Below, in pieces: positions 20,869 to 35,049 of a stretch of 64,000 bases of DNA. The translations under genes and the position numbers were made by a program. The stretch comes from Clostridiales bacterium (GTDB lineage: Bacteria > Bacillota > Clostridia > Clostridiales > Clostridiaceae): positions 1 to 64,000 of the forward strand of contig JAAYPK010000100.1 in the NCBI GenBank assembly GCA_012519845.1, in the 5' to 3' direction. The notes beneath the pieces were generated by a model. It was not told the DNA's origin. It saw nothing but the letters and a program-made list of their open reading frames with translations, and made no database searches. How positions within the stretch are numbered: position 1 is the first letter of the stretch; the number at the start of each line of letters is the position of its first letter.

Positions 20869-21876
20869 ATGAGTATAGCAGATTATAAAGGCGTTTGGGT
20901 CTTTGCTGAACAAAGAGAAGGCGAACTACAAAAAGTATCATTAGAACTACTTGGAGAAGGTAGAAGAGTTGCAGATAAATTAGGAGTAAAGTTAACTGCT
21001 TTACTACTTGGAGATAAAGTTGAAGGATTAGCTAAAACATTAGCAGAACACGGAGCTGATGAAGTTTTAGTTGCTGAAGATAAAAACTTAGAACATTATA
21101 CTACAGATGCTTACACAAAGGTAATTTGTGATTTAGCAACTGAAAGAAAACCTGGAATTTTATTTGTTGGAGCTACATTTATAGGAAGAGATTTAGGGCC
21201 TAGAATAGCAGCTAGATTATCAACTGGATTAACAGCTGACTGTACTTCAATTGATGTTGATGTTGAAAATGGAGATTTATTAGCTACTAGACCAGCATTT
21301 GGTGGTAACTTAATGGCTACAATAGCATGTCCAGAACATAGACCTCAAATGGCTACAGTAAGACCTGGAGTATTTGAAAAAATAACAACTGATCCAAGTA
21401 AGACTAAAATCGAAAAAGTAGAAGTGAAATTATCTGATTCTGATGTAAGAACAAAAGTTTTAGAAACAGTTAAAACTGCTAAAGATATAATTGATATCGC
21501 TGAATCTAACATAGTAGTTTCAGGTGGTAGAGGTGTTGGATCTAAAGAAAACTTTGCTTTACTTGAAGAATTAGCTAATATTTTAGGTGGAGTTGTTGCA
21601 GGATCAAGAGCTGCAGTTGAAAAAGGATGGATAGAAAACGCATACCAAGTTGGACAAACTGGTAAAACTGTTAAACCTACAATCTATATAGCTTGTGGTA
21701 TTTCAGGAGCTATCCAACACGTTGCAGGTATGCAAGATTCTGATATGATTATAGCTATTAATAAAGATGAAACTGCACCAATATTCCAAGTTGCAGACTA
21801 TGGAATAGTTGGAGATGTTACAAAGGTTTTACCTGAATTAATAACACAAGCTAAAGCAATAAAAGAAGCAGAATAA
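20869..21876 (+). CDS. etfA: Electron transfer flavoprotein alpha subunit
   Basis: VSGGRGVGSKENF, GQTGKTVKPTIYIACGISGAIQH. Confidence 0.93.
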   Translation: MSIADYKGVWVFAEQREGELQKVSLELLGEGRRVADKLGVKLTALLLGDKVEGLAKTLAEHGADEVLVAEDKNLEHYTTDAYTKVICDLATERKPGILFVGATFIGRDLGPRIAARLSTGLTADCTSIDVDVENGDLLATRPAFGGNLMATIACPEHRPQMATVRPGVFEKITTDPSKTKIEKVEVKLSDSDVRTKVLETVKTAKDIIDIAESNIVVSGGRGVGSKENFALLEELANILGGVVAGSRAAVEKGWIENAYQVGQTGKTVKPTIYIACGISGAIQHVAGMQDSDMIIAINKDETAPIFQVADYGIVGDVTKVLPELITQAKAIKEAE

Positions 21877-21901
21877 TAAATATATTTAGGAGGATTCATA
21901 A

Positions 21902-22753
21902 ATGAGTAAGAAGGTATTTGTACTTGGTGCTGGAACAATGGGTTCTGGTATAGTTCAAGCTTTTGCACAAAAAGGATGCGAAGTAATTGTTAGAGATATA
22001 AAGCAAGAATTTGTTGATAGAGGGATTGCTGGAATTACTAAAGGATTAGATAGACAAGTTTCAAAAGGAAAAATGACTGAAGAAGTTAAAGAAGAAATTT
22101 TATCAAGAATTTCAGGAACAACTGATATGAAATTAGCTGCTGATTGTGATTTAGTAGTTGAAGCTGCAATTGAAAACATGAAAATAAAGAAAGAAATATT
22201 TGCTGAATTAGATGGTATTTGTAAGCCAGAAACTATTTTAGCTTCAAACACTTCATCATTATCAATAACTGAAGTTGCTTCTGCAACAAAGAGACCTGAT
22301 AAAGTTATTGGAATGCATTTCTTTAACCCAGCTCCAGTAATGAAGCTTGTTGAAGTAATAAGAGGAATTGCAACATCTCAAGAAACATTTGATTATGTTA
22401 AGAATTTATCTGTTGAAATTGGAAAGGAACCAGTAGAAGTTGCTGAAGCTCCTGGATTTGTAGTAAACAGAATATTAATTCCAATGATTAATGAAGCATC
22501 ATTTATCCTTCAAGAAGGAATTGCTTCTGTTGAGGATATAGATACAGCAATGAAATATGGTGCTAATCATCCAATGGGACCTTTAGCATTAGGAGATTTA
22601 GTAGGATTAGATATAGTTGTTGCTATAATGGATGTTTTATTTAACGAAACAGGAGATAGCAAGTACAGATGTTCAAATATATTAAGAAAATATGTTAGAG
22701 CTGGATGGCTTGGAAGAAAGACTGGAAAAGGATTCTATGATTATTCTAAGTAG
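21902..22753 (+). CDS. hbd: 3-hydroxybutyryl-CoA dehydrogenase
   Basis: [43 protein letters not shown]. Confidence 0.93.
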   Translation: MSKKVFVLGAGTMGSGIVQAFAQKGCEVIVRDIKQEFVDRGIAGITKGLDRQVSKGKMTEEVKEEILSRISGTTDMKLAADCDLVVEAAIENMKIKKEIFAELDGICKPETILASNTSSLSITEVASATKRPDKVIGMHFFNPAPVMKLVEVIRGIATSQETFDYVKNLSVEIGKEPVEVAEAPGFVVNRILIPMINEASFILQEGIASVEDIDTAMKYGANHPMGPLALGDLVGLDIVVAIMDVLFNETGDSKYRCSNILRKYVRAGWLGRKTGKGFYDYSK

Positions 22754-22772
22754 TAAATAAACTATTTAATTT

Positions 22773-22808
22773 GAAGTATCCCATACTTAGATGGGATACT
22801 TCTTTTTA
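22773..22808 (+). terminator. Rho-independent terminator
   Basis: AAGTATCCCAT...ATGGGATACTTCTTTTT. Confidence 0.85.
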
Positions 22809-22892
22809 AATTTAAGAAAACTTGTAATAGCATTTGTAAATAATGTATAATAAAAACGTATATATAAAAAATTGAAAATGGGGGAAATAAGA

Positions 22893-23783
22893 GTGTATAA
22901 GATAATTAGTAAAAGATTATTAACAGAGAACATTTACCTTATGGATATTGAGGCACCAAGAGTTGCAAAATCTTGCGAGCCTGGACAATTTGTAATCGTA
23001 AAGATTGATCACAAAGGTGAAAGAATTCCACTTACAATTTGTGATTATGATAGAGAAGCTGGAACTGTTACAATTGTATTCCAAACTTTAGGTGAATCAA
23101 CAATTAAAATGGCAGAATATAATGAAGGCGATACTTTTGATGATTTTGTAGGGCCTTTAGGAAGACCTTCTGAAATGATTGAAGAAGATATTAATGACCT
23201 AAAAAAGAAAAATATATTATTTGTTGCAGGTGGTGTTGGAACAGCACCAGTATACCCTCAAGTAAAATGGTTAGCATCAAAAGGTATTAAAGCAGATGTT
23301 ATTGTAGGGGCAAGAAGTGAAAATATAGTAATCCTTAAAGATGAAATGGAAAAAGTAGCAGGTAACTTATATATTGCTACAGATGATGGTTCATCAGGTT
23401 TTAAAGGATTAGTAACAGATAAAATAAAAGATTTGGTTAATAATGAAGGTAAAAAATATGATTTAGTTATAGCAATTGGACCAATGATTATGATGAAATT
23501 CGTTTGTTTATTAACTAAAGAATTAAATATAAAAACAGTAGTAAGCTTAAACCCAATAATGGTTGATGGAACAGGTATGTGTGGTGCTTGTAGAGTTACA
23601 GTTGGAGATAAGGTTAAGTTTGCTTGTGTTGATGGACCAGAATTTGATGGACATTTAGTTGATTTTGATCAAGCTATGCGTAGACAAGCTATGTATAAGA
23701 CAGAAGAAGGAAGAGCTAAGCTTAAAACAGAAGAAGGTGATACACATCATGGAGGATGTGGACACTGCGGAGGTGAAAAGTAA
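22893..23783 (+). CDS. nfnA: NfnA-type ferredoxin-NADP+ reductase small subunit
   Basis: FAD/NAD-binding fold, C-terminal MCGACRVTVGDKVKFACVDGP; GTG start after GGGGGA. Confidence 0.85.
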   Translation: MYKIISKRLLTENIYLMDIEAPRVAKSCEPGQFVIVKIDHKGERIPLTICDYDREAGTVTIVFQTLGESTIKMAEYNEGDTFDDFVGPLGRPSEMIEEDINDLKKKNILFVAGGVGTAPVYPQVKWLASKGIKADVIVGARSENIVILKDEMEKVAGNLYIATDDGSSGFKGLVTDKIKDLVNNEGKKYDLVIAIGPMIMMKFVCLLTKELNIKTVVSLNPIMVDGTGMCGACRVTVGDKVKFACVDGPEFDGHLVDFDQAMRRQAMYKTEEGRAKLKTEEGDTHHGGCGHCGGEK

Positions 23784-23784
23784 C

Positions 23785-25176
23785 ATGGATATGGATAGAA
23801 TGAAAAGAGTAAAAATATCAGAACAAGATCCAAAGGTAAGAGCTACTAACTTTGAAGAAGTTTGTTTAGGATATACAGAAGAGGAAGCAGTTAAGGAAGC
23901 ATCAAGATGTTTAAATTGTAAAAACCCTAGATGTGTAGGTAAATGTCCTGTTAGTATATCAATTCCTTCATTTATTCATGAAGTAAAAGAAAAGAACTTT
24001 GAAAAGGCTGCTAAGATAATAGCTGAATCTTCAGCTTTACCAGCAGTTTGTGGAAGAGTTTGTCCACAAGAAAACCAATGTGAAGGTCAATGTGTTTTAG
24101 GAATAAAAGGTGAAGCTGTTGCAATAGGAAAGCTTGAAAGATTTGTAGCAGACTGGTCAAGAGTAAATAATGTAGATCTTTCAAAAAGAGAACCGTCAAA
24201 TGGTAAAAAGGTAGCTGTAATTGGAAGTGGACCTGCAGGATTAACTTGTGCAGGAGATTTAGCTAAGCTTGGTTATGATGTAACTATATTTGAGGCATTA
24301 CATGAAGCCGGTGGTGTTTTAGTATATGGTATTCCTGAATTTAGATTACCAAAAGACACTGTTGTTAAAGGTGAAGTTGAAAATGTAAAAAAACTTGGTG
24401 TTAAAATAGAAACAAATGTAATAGTAGGTAGAACTATAACAATAGATCAGTTATTTGATGAAGAAGGTTTTGAAGCAGTATTTATAGGTTCAGGAGCAGG
24501 TTTACCAAGATTTATGGGAATACCAGGTGAAAATGCTAATGGTGTATGTTCTGCTAATGAATTTTTAACAAGAAATAATTTAATGAAAGCCTTTAAGAAA
24601 GATTTTGATACACCAATTAGAGCAGGAGAAAAAGTTGCTGTAGTTGGTGGAGGTAATGTTGCTATGGATGCAGCAAGAACAGCACTTAGATTAGGCGCAG
24701 AGGTTCACGTTGTTTATAGAAGAGGTGAAGCAGAACTTCCAGCAAGACAAGAGGAAGTTCATCACGCTAAAGAAGAAGGAGTAATTTTTGATGTACTTAC
24801 AAATCCTGTTGAAATCTTAGAAGATGAAAAAGGATGGGTAAAAGGAATGAAGTGCGTTAAAATGGAACTTGGCGAACCAGATGAATCTGGAAGAAGAAGT
24901 CCAAGAGCTGTTGAAGGATCTGAATTTGTATTAGATGTTGATACAGTAATAATGTCACTTGGAACATCTCCAAATCCATTAATATCTTCAACAACAAAAG
25001 GTCTTGAAATTAATAAGAGAGGCTGTATTGTTGCAACTGATGAAACAGGCGAAACAACAAGAGAAGGCGTATTTGCAGGTGGTGACGCTGTAACTGGAGC
25101 TGCTACAGTAATATTAGCTATGGGTGCAGGTAAAAAAGCAGCTGAAGGAATACATGAATATTTAAAAAATAAATAA
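23785..25176 (+). CDS. nfnB: NfnB-type NADPH-dependent oxidoreductase large subunit (GltD-like)
   Basis: CLNCKNPRCVGKCPVSI, GSGPAGLTCAGDLAKLGYDVT, VVGGGNVAMDAART. Confidence 0.88.
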   Translation: MDMDRMKRVKISEQDPKVRATNFEEVCLGYTEEEAVKEASRCLNCKNPRCVGKCPVSISIPSFIHEVKEKNFEKAAKIIAESSALPAVCGRVCPQENQCEGQCVLGIKGEAVAIGKLERFVADWSRVNNVDLSKREPSNGKKVAVIGSGPAGLTCAGDLAKLGYDVTIFEALHEAGGVLVYGIPEFRLPKDTVVKGEVENVKKLGVKIETNVIVGRTITIDQLFDEEGFEAVFIGSGAGLPRFMGIPGENANGVCSANEFLTRNNLMKAFKKDFDTPIRAGEKVAVVGGGNVAMDAARTALRLGAEVHVVYRRGEAELPARQEEVHHAKEEGVIFDVLTNPVEILEDEKGWVKGMKCVKMELGEPDESGRRSPRAVEGSEFVLDVDTVIMSLGTSPNPLISSTTKGLEINKRGCIVATDETGETTREGVFAGGDAVTGAATVILAMGAGKKAAEGIHEYLKNK

Positions 25177-25344
25177 TTAAAGGAGCTGTCGCTTGAAGGT
25201 GAAACATACCAGCGGCAGCTTTTCATTTTATTGGGTTAATAATGAGGATAGAAATCGCAGATTTCTTAAATTAGATTATATTCTGCCTAAAATTCTATAT
25301 TTGTATTATACTATTAGTATATGTGTAGAATATAGGAGGAAGAA

Positions 25345-26223
25345 ATGGATTATAATAATGTTAAAATAGAGGAGAATAAAGTAATAATAGAAGGGGTTAA
25401 GAACTTCAATATTAAACAAATACTTGAGTGTGGTCAATGTTTTAGATGGGAAAAGGTAGGGGAAAATAATTATATTGGAGTTGCTTTTGATAAAGTAATA
25501 GAAGTACTTCAAAAGGATAATGAAGTAATTATTTTTAACAGTAATGAAGAAGATTTTAATAATATATGGTTAAAATATTTTGACTTAGAAAGGGATTATG
25601 AAACAATTAAAAAGGAACTTTCTAAAGATAAAATATTAAAAGAAAGCGTAGAGTTTGGTTATGGAATAAGGATACTTAATCAAGATTCTTTTGAAATGTT
25701 AATAAGTTTTATTATTTCAGCAAGAAATAGCATACCTTCAATAATGAAAACTATTAAGAAAATAAGTGAAAAATGGGGAAATGCAATAGAATATAAAGGC
25801 AAAATATACTATACCTTTCCTAAACCAGAAATGTTAAAAGGAATAACAGAAGAAGAAATAAAGGAAACAGGAGCATCTTTTAGAAGTAAGTACATATTAG
25901 ATACAGTAAATAAAATTAATGAAAAGAATAATCTTGATGAAATAAAATCATTAAATGATGATGAGTGTCATATAGCATTACAAGAATTTAAAGGTGTAGG
26001 AGCAAAGGTGGCAGATTGCATAATGCTCTTTTCTATGGGCAAGACTTCTGCATTCCCAGTTGATGTATGGGTAAAGAGAGCAATGATGTTTTTCTATAAT
26101 GCAGACGAGGGATCTTTAAATAAAATAAGGATTTTTGGAAGAGAAAGATTTAAGGATTTGTCTGGTTTTGCACAACAATATTTATTTTATAATGCAAGAG
26201 AAAATAAAATAAAAATTGAATAA
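25345..26223 (+). CDS. 8-oxoguanine DNA glycosylase (OGG family)
   Basis: CGQCFRWEKV, HhH-GPD LQEFKGVGAKVADCIMLFSMGKTSAFPVDVWV. Confidence 0.88.
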   Translation: MDYNNVKIEENKVIIEGVKNFNIKQILECGQCFRWEKVGENNYIGVAFDKVIEVLQKDNEVIIFNSNEEDFNNIWLKYFDLERDYETIKKELSKDKILKESVEFGYGIRILNQDSFEMLISFIISARNSIPSIMKTIKKISEKWGNAIEYKGKIYYTFPKPEMLKGITEEEIKETGASFRSKYILDTVNKINEKNNLDEIKSLNDDECHIALQEFKGVGAKVADCIMLFSMGKTSAFPVDVWVKRAMMFFYNADEGSLNKIRIFGRERFKDLSGFAQQYLFYNARENKIKIE

Positions 26224-26263
26224 TTTATTTGCATGGACTTAAAATTTATATTTAACAGTTAGG

Positions 26264-26317
26264 TGTGGATGACGAAATTTTGTATAACAAAAACTATTGT
26301 CATTCCACTTTTTTTAT
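26264..26317 (+). terminator. Rho-independent terminator
   Basis: GTGGATGAC...GTCATTCCACTTTTTTT. Confidence 0.7.
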
Positions 26318-26446
26318 GCAGTAAATCGAGAAAAAAAGGAATTTATAATACAAAATAACTAAAGAGTCAGAAAATTTGAATATTTACTGAAATACTATAA
26401 TTTATAATCTTATGTGATATAATTAAATATATGCATTTATAAAAGA

Positions 26447-26464
26447 TAGTGAAATAATTAACAA
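26447..26464. promoter_or_regulatory. Weak Rex-like site upstream of the hydrogenase gene
   Basis: TAGTGAAATAATTAACAA: right half perfect, left half 5/7. Confidence 0.4.
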
Positions 26465-26488
26465 AGTTTGTTTTTAGGGAGGAAAATA

Positions 26489-27979
26489 ATGTTTGAATTT
26501 GAGACTCAATTAAGTAAATTAAAGCATGAGGTATTAACTTCAGTTGCTAGATTGGCCAGAAAAGACATGGTTACTAAAGAAGAAATTGAAAAGATACCTT
26601 ATGAAATTATACAAGGCTCAGTTCCACAATATAGATGCTGTGTATATAAAGAAAGAGCTATTGTTTTAGAAAGAGCAAAACTTGCTGCTGGATTTTTATC
26701 AGATGGGGATGGAGCAGATAATAATTTAGTAGATATAAAAGAAGATGAGCAAATTATATATGTTATTGAAGCAGCTTGTGATAATTGTCCTATTAATAAG
26801 TATTCTGTAACAGATTCATGCAGAAATTGTTTAGCCCACAGATGTCAAGAAGCTTGTAATTTTAAAGCTATTTCATACGTAAGTGGAAGAGCTTACATTA
26901 ATCAAGAAATTTGCAAAGAATGTGGAATGTGTAAGAAAGCATGCCCATATGATGCTATTGCAGAAGTTATGAGACCGTGTAAGAAAGTTTGTCCTACAGG
27001 AGCACTTGATATTAACCCTGATAATAGAAGATCAATAATAAAAGAAGAAAAATGTGTTAATTGTGGAGCTTGTATGAGCGCATGTCCATTTGGAGCAATA
27101 TCAGATAAAAGTTTAATTGTACCAGTTGCTAAAAAGCTTGAAAATAAAGAAAAAATATATGCTGTAGTAGCACCAGCTATTTCAGGACAATTTGGACCTA
27201 AAGTTACGTATGGACAAGTTAAGAAAGCCATAAAAGAGATTGGATTTACAGATATGATAGAAGCTGCATGTGGAGCAGATGGAGTAACTGTTCACGAAAG
27301 TAATGAATTTGTAGAAAGAATGGAAAAGGGAGATAAATACATGACAAATTCATGTTGTCCAGGCTTCCATAATTATATTGAAAAGATTTATCCTGATCAA
27401 GTAGAAAGAATATCTGGAACTGTGTCACCAATGATAGCAGCAGGAAGATATATTAAAAGCAAAGAACCAGATGCAAAGGTTGTGTTTATAGGACCTTGTA
27501 CAGCAAAGAAAAGTGAGGCAGTAAGAGAGAATTTAAAAGACGCAGTTGATTATGTATTAACTTTTGAAGAATTAATTGCTTTATTCTCGGCATTTGAAGT
27601 TGAACCTGAAAGTTTAGAAGAGGAACAGGTAAATGATGCTTCAATTTTTGGAAGAGGATTTGGAGTTTCTGGAGGATTAACAGCGGCTATAGAAAGTTAT
27701 GTTAAAGAAAAAGAAATAGATGTTGATTTTAAACCAATTAAAGTATCTGGTAGTGTAGAAATAAAAAGAACAATGACTATGGCAAAGGCAGGAAAGCTTG
27801 CAGGAAACTTTATTGAAGGAATGATGTGTGAAGGCGGATGTATAAATGGAGCAGGGAAAATAGCACCAGTTAACAAAGCAAAGGCAGCTTTTACAAAAAA
27901 CAATTTAAATACAAGTATAAAAACAGTTTTGTCTAATGAAGCAGTAAATGATTTTGAAAAAATTAATTTAGAAAAATAG
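26489..27979 (+). CDS. Monomeric [FeFe]-hydrogenase, group B-like
   Basis: Ferredoxin clusters CKECGMCKKACPYDA and CVNCGACMSACPFGA; H-cluster motifs NSCCPGF, GPCTAKKSE, EGMMCEGGCINGAG. Confidence 0.9.
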   Translation: MFEFETQLSKLKHEVLTSVARLARKDMVTKEEIEKIPYEIIQGSVPQYRCCVYKERAIVLERAKLAAGFLSDGDGADNNLVDIKEDEQIIYVIEAACDNCPINKYSVTDSCRNCLAHRCQEACNFKAISYVSGRAYINQEICKECGMCKKACPYDAIAEVMRPCKKVCPTGALDINPDNRRSIIKEEKCVNCGACMSACPFGAISDKSLIVPVAKKLENKEKIYAVVAPAISGQFGPKVTYGQVKKAIKEIGFTDMIEAACGADGVTVHESNEFVERMEKGDKYMTNSCCPGFHNYIEKIYPDQVERISGTVSPMIAAGRYIKSKEPDAKVVFIGPCTAKKSEAVRENLKDAVDYVLTFEELIALFSAFEVEPESLEEEQVNDASIFGRGFGVSGGLTAAIESYVKEKEIDVDFKPIKVSGSVEIKRTMTMAKAGKLAGNFIEGMMCEGGCINGAGKIAPVNKAKAAFTKNNLNTSIKTVLSNEAVNDFEKINLEK

Positions 27980-27995
27980 AGTAGATATTTTAAAA

Positions 27996-28030
27996 GAAGG
28001 CAATAATATTTATTGTCTTCTTTTATTTTA
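27996..28030 (+). terminator. Rho-independent terminator
   Basis: AGAAGGCAATAA...TTATTGTCTTCTTTTATTTT. Confidence 0.75.
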
Positions 28031-28161
28031 CCTAAAATTAAGAAATAGATAGTAAATTAAAGATATAGGAATATATTTTAATAAAATGCCTCAATATGGT
28101 ATTATAATAAAGAAAGCAATATTTGAATAAAATGGGTGGAAAGGATATTATAATAAATGTA

Positions 28162-28188
28162 TTAGCACTCTATTAAAGTGAGTGCTAA
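28162..28188. promoter_or_regulatory. CIRCE element (HrcA operator)
   Basis: TTAGCACTC-N9-GAGTGCTAA perfect. Confidence 0.98.
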
Positions 28189-28249
28189 CAAAAAGAGTAA
28201 CAGTTATATTAATAAAAATATAACAAAAAATAAATTATTAACTAATTAA

Positions 28250-30185
<1,936 letters not shown>

Positions 30186-30198
30186 AATAAAAATTTAA

Positions 30199-30233
30199 AA
30201 AGTAGAGCAATAATAAATGCTCTACTTTTTTTT
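30199..30233 (+). terminator. Rho-independent terminator
   Basis: AAAAGTAGAGCA...TGCTCTACTTTTTTTT. Confidence 0.85.
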
Positions 30234-30304
30234 CTTTTCATTGAATAAAATTTCCTTCTTAGTCAATAATCATATATGAAAGATTAATAATTTAGGAGGA
30301 AAAG

Positions 30305-30697
30305 ATGATAAAAAAGAAAATGGCAAAAAAAAAGAGGGGATTTACTCTTACAGAATTAATAGCAGTAATGGCTATAATAGGAATATTATCAGCAGCATTA
30401 GCACCAAAGGTAATAGGATATATTAACGAAGGTAAAAAGACAAATGCACTTGAAGAAGCAAGACAAGTGGTATTAGCAGTAGAATCTTACAATATAAAGG
30501 CAAATACTAAAATTACAGACACTGATACATATTCTACTTTTAAAGATGAATTAACTTCAAAGGAATATATAGATGAGGCTGAAATTAAATCTATTGCTTC
30601 TGGAAATACATATTCAGAGCTTAAAAGTATTGTAAAAGGAAACATAGACTTTGAATTAGATGATGAAGTAATTAAAATATCTAGTGAAACAAAATAA
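30305..30697 (+). CDS. Type IV prepilin-like protein, orphan
   Basis: KKRGFTLTELIAVMAIIGILSAALAPKV class III signal peptide. Confidence 0.8.
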   Translation: MIKKKMAKKKRGFTLTELIAVMAIIGILSAALAPKVIGYINEGKKTNALEEARQVVLAVESYNIKANTKITDTDTYSTFKDELTSKEYIDEAEIKSIASGNTYSELKSIVKGNIDFELDDEVIKISSETK

Positions 30698-30854
30698 TAT
30701 CATAGAATAAAATTCCATATTAATTTAATTAACAAAAAATTTATGGAATTTTATTTAAAAAATTATTTTTATAAAATGAAATAATAATTGCATTTTTTGT
30801 TGACATTAAAATCCTTATACATTATAATAAGTTTAATTTAATATATGGCACATT

Positions 30855-30925
30855 CGAAACTCGTATATACCTTGAATTGGCAAGGGGTATCTACCGGAAA
30901 CCGTAATTTCCGACTATGAGTGAGT
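30855..30925 (+). promoter_or_regulatory. Purine (guanine-class) riboswitch aptamer upstream of guaB
   Basis: ACTCGTATATACC...GGTATCTACCGGAAACCGTAATTTCCGACTATGAGT; specificity pyrimidine C in CCGACTATG. Confidence 0.93.
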
Positions 30926-30950
30926 AATATACTATTTAAGGGGAAACTCT

Positions 30951-30994
30951 AGGCGTATTAACATCACTTTCGTAAGTTAATGTGCTTTTTTTGT
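30951..30994 (+). terminator. Riboswitch expression-platform terminator
   Basis: GGCGTATTAAC...GTTAATGTGCTTTTTTT. Confidence 0.8.
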
Positions 30995-31077
30995 ACTCAA
31001 AAATGGCTAGATAATGAATTTTTTAATTCAAAATTAACACAATATGAAAGATAAATTTCAAAAGGAGGATTTTATAA

Positions 31078-32532
<1,455 letters not shown>

Positions 32533-32550
32533 GATAAATTGGAGGAGAAC

Positions 32551-34092
32551 ATGAAAAAAGAATTAGTTCTAGTTATTGACTTCGGTGGGCAATACAACCA
32601 ATTAATCGCCAGAAGAGTAAGAGAATGTAACGTATATTGTGAAGTACATCCATATAATATGACAATTGAAAAAATAAAAGAAATGAATCCAAAGGGAATT
32701 ATTTTCACAGGTGGACCAAACAGTGTTTATGGAAAAGAATCACCACTATGTGATAAAGAAATATTTAATTTAGGAATACCTATACTTGGTATTTGCTATG
32801 GATCTCAGCTTATGTCACACCTTCTAGGTGGGAAGGTTGAAACAGCTCCTGTAAGTGAGTACGGAAAAACAGAAGTTAGTATTAATGTAGATTCAAAGTT
32901 ATTTAATGGTGTATCTCCTTCAACAATTTGTTGGATGAGTCACACAGATTATATAGAAAAGGCACCTGAAAACTTTAAAGTAATTGCTCATACTCCAGTA
33001 TGTCCAGTTGCTGCAATGGAATGTGAAGAAAAGAAATTATATGCAGTTCAATTCCATCCAGAAGTTATGCATACTCAAGAAGGTAAAAAAATGATTTCAA
33101 ATTTTGTATACAATGTGTGCGGATGTAAAGGTGACTGGAAAATGGATTCTTTTGTTGAAAAGACAATAGAAGAAATTCGTGAAAAAGTTGGAAATGGTAA
33201 AGTATTATGTGCTTTATCAGGTGGAGTAGATTCATCAGTGGCAGCAGTATTACTTTCTAAGGCTATAGGAAAGCAATTAACATGTGTGTTTGTTGATCAT
33301 GGTTTACTTCGTAAAAATGAAGGGGATGAAGTAGAAGAAGTATTTGGACCAAATGGTTCTTATGATTTAAACTTCATTCGTATAAATGCACAAGAAAGAT
33401 TCTATGAAAAGTTAGCTGGGGTTACAGAGCCAGAAACTAAGAGAAAAATCATAGGAGAAGAGTTTATTAGAGTTTTTGAAGAAGAAGCTAAGAAAATAGG
33501 AACAGTTGATTATCTTGTTCAAGGAACAATTTATCCAGATGTAATTGAAAGTGGACTTGGAAAATCAGCAGTAATTAAGTCACACCACAATGTTGGAGGT
33601 CTTCCTGATTGTGTTGATTTTAAAGAAATAATAGAACCATTAAGACTATTATTTAAGGATGAGGTTCGTAAAGCAGGGCTTGAACTTGGAATTCCAGAAA
33701 AGCTTGTCTTCAGACAACCGTTCCCAGGCCCAGGACTTGGAATACGTATAATTGGAGAAGTTACAGCAGAAAAAGTAAGAATAGTTCAAGATGCAGATGC
33801 TATTTATCGTGAAGAAATTGCAAAAGCAGGTATTGATAAAGAAATAGGTCAATATTTTGCTGCTCTTACTAATATGCGTTCAGTAGGTGTTATGGGTGAT
33901 GAAAGAACTTATGACTATGCAATAGCACTTAGAGCTGTAACAACAAGTGATTTTATGACAGCTGAATCAGCAGAACTTCCATGGGAAGTTTTAGGGAAAG
34001 TAACAACTAGGATAGTAAATGAAGTTAATGGAGTTAACCGTGTAATGTATGATTGCACAGGAAAACCACCAGCAACAATTGAGTTCGAATAG
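32551..34092 (+). CDS. guaA: GMP synthase (glutamine-hydrolysing)
   Basis: [36 protein letters not shown]-terminal [10 protein letters not shown]. Confidence 0.98.
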   Translation: MKKELVLVIDFGGQYNQLIARRVRECNVYCEVHPYNMTIEKIKEMNPKGIIFTGGPNSVYGKESPLCDKEIFNLGIPILGICYGSQLMSHLLGGKVETAPVSEYGKTEVSINVDSKLFNGVSPSTICWMSHTDYIEKAPENFKVIAHTPVCPVAAMECEEKKLYAVQFHPEVMHTQEGKKMISNFVYNVCGCKGDWKMDSFVEKTIEEIREKVGNGKVLCALSGGVDSSVAAVLLSKAIGKQLTCVFVDHGLLRKNEGDEVEEVFGPNGSYDLNFIRINAQERFYEKLAGVTEPETKRKIIGEEFIRVFEEEAKKIGTVDYLVQGTIYPDVIESGLGKSAVIKSHHNVGGLPDCVDFKEIIEPLRLLFKDEVRKAGLELGIPEKLVFRQPFPGPGLGIRIIGEVTAEKVRIVQDADAIYREEIAKAGIDKEIGQYFAALTNMRSVGVMGDERTYDYAIALRAVTTSDFMTAESAELPWEVLGKVTTRIVNEVNGVNRVMYDCTGKPPATIEFE

Positions 34093-34100
34093 ACAAAAAA

Positions 34101-34140
34101 TGCCGGGAGCCCTCTATTTTAGAGGGGTCCCGCTTTTTGT
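34101..34140 (+). terminator. Strong Rho-independent terminator
   Basis: CGGGAGCCCTCT...AGAGGGGTCCCGCTTTTTG. Confidence 0.85.
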
Positions 34141-34251
34141 GTCTACAATATAAAGATTTTTAAAGTTAATTAGTTAAAAGATAAAAAATAAATTATAGGT
34201 GCAATTAGGATTCAATTGAAGAAAAATGTATAAAGTGTAAGGAGAAACAAA

Positions 34252-34935
34252 GTGATAGTAGAATTGAAATCGAATAATTCTAAAGAAATAATTGATAAAA
34301 TGAGTGATAGAGACAAGAAATGCTATCAAAAGAATTTAAATTTTCAAGCTGGTCTAAATATTAAAATGGGAATATGCAAATATCAGGAAATAGAGATAGA
34401 TAATTATTGGAAGACGTTTGATTCAGTAAATAATAATTATCATATTGTTCCTGTGGAAACAAGAAAAATTCAGGTTAATGCTCTGCATAAGGAAAGGTTT
34501 AAAGATATAAGAAGGATAGTTAAACAGGGCGGAATGCCATGGACAAGACAGCATAAATGGATTGAAAAGGAAATAGGGAAATATTGTTATACTATGAATT
34601 TTCAGTCGTTGGTATGTAGGGTGGAAGGTACAACTTGTATAATTGATTGTAATTTAGATATGATTCAATTTTATAGATTTAAAAAAGTATATAATGGGCC
34701 TAATTACAAGGAGGATGGATGTTTTAAATTAATGTATCCTAAGGATGAGTGTAACTATAGTTATGATGAAAAAACTAATCATTTGGTAATTAATACAGGA
34801 TTGTATTGGGAGGATGATGAACAGGAAACTATATTAAGCTATTTTGAGGACTTTATTAATCTTGAACTTGATTTGAGTGGACAAGAGATAGAGAATTTTA
34901 TTTGTAAGATGAAAACTCCAAGTAAGAAGATATGA
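34252..34935 (+). CDS. Hypothetical protein
   Basis: 227 aa ORF, GTG start after AAGGAG; no recognised motif. Confidence 0.55.
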   Translation: MIVELKSNNSKEIIDKMSDRDKKCYQKNLNFQAGLNIKMGICKYQEIEIDNYWKTFDSVNNNYHIVPVETRKIQVNALHKERFKDIRRIVKQGGMPWTRQHKWIEKEIGKYCYTMNFQSLVCRVEGTTCIIDCNLDMIQFYRFKKVYNGPNYKEDGCFKLMYPKDECNYSYDEKTNHLVINTGLYWEDDEQETILSYFEDFINLELDLSGQEIENFICKMKTPSKKI

Positions 34936-35049
34936 AAATAAAAATGCCTATCCTGTCGGGCAACAGGAGAGGCGGTGTCAGTAAGTGTAAATGCTTCAAT
35001 ATCTCTTATTAATTCCTTTACAAAAGATGATAATTCACTAATATCTACG

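Noticed and set aside
24762-25226. 154-aa minus-strand ORF opposite nfnB
   Set aside because: Antisense shadow ORF with Ser/Pro-rich low-complexity translation
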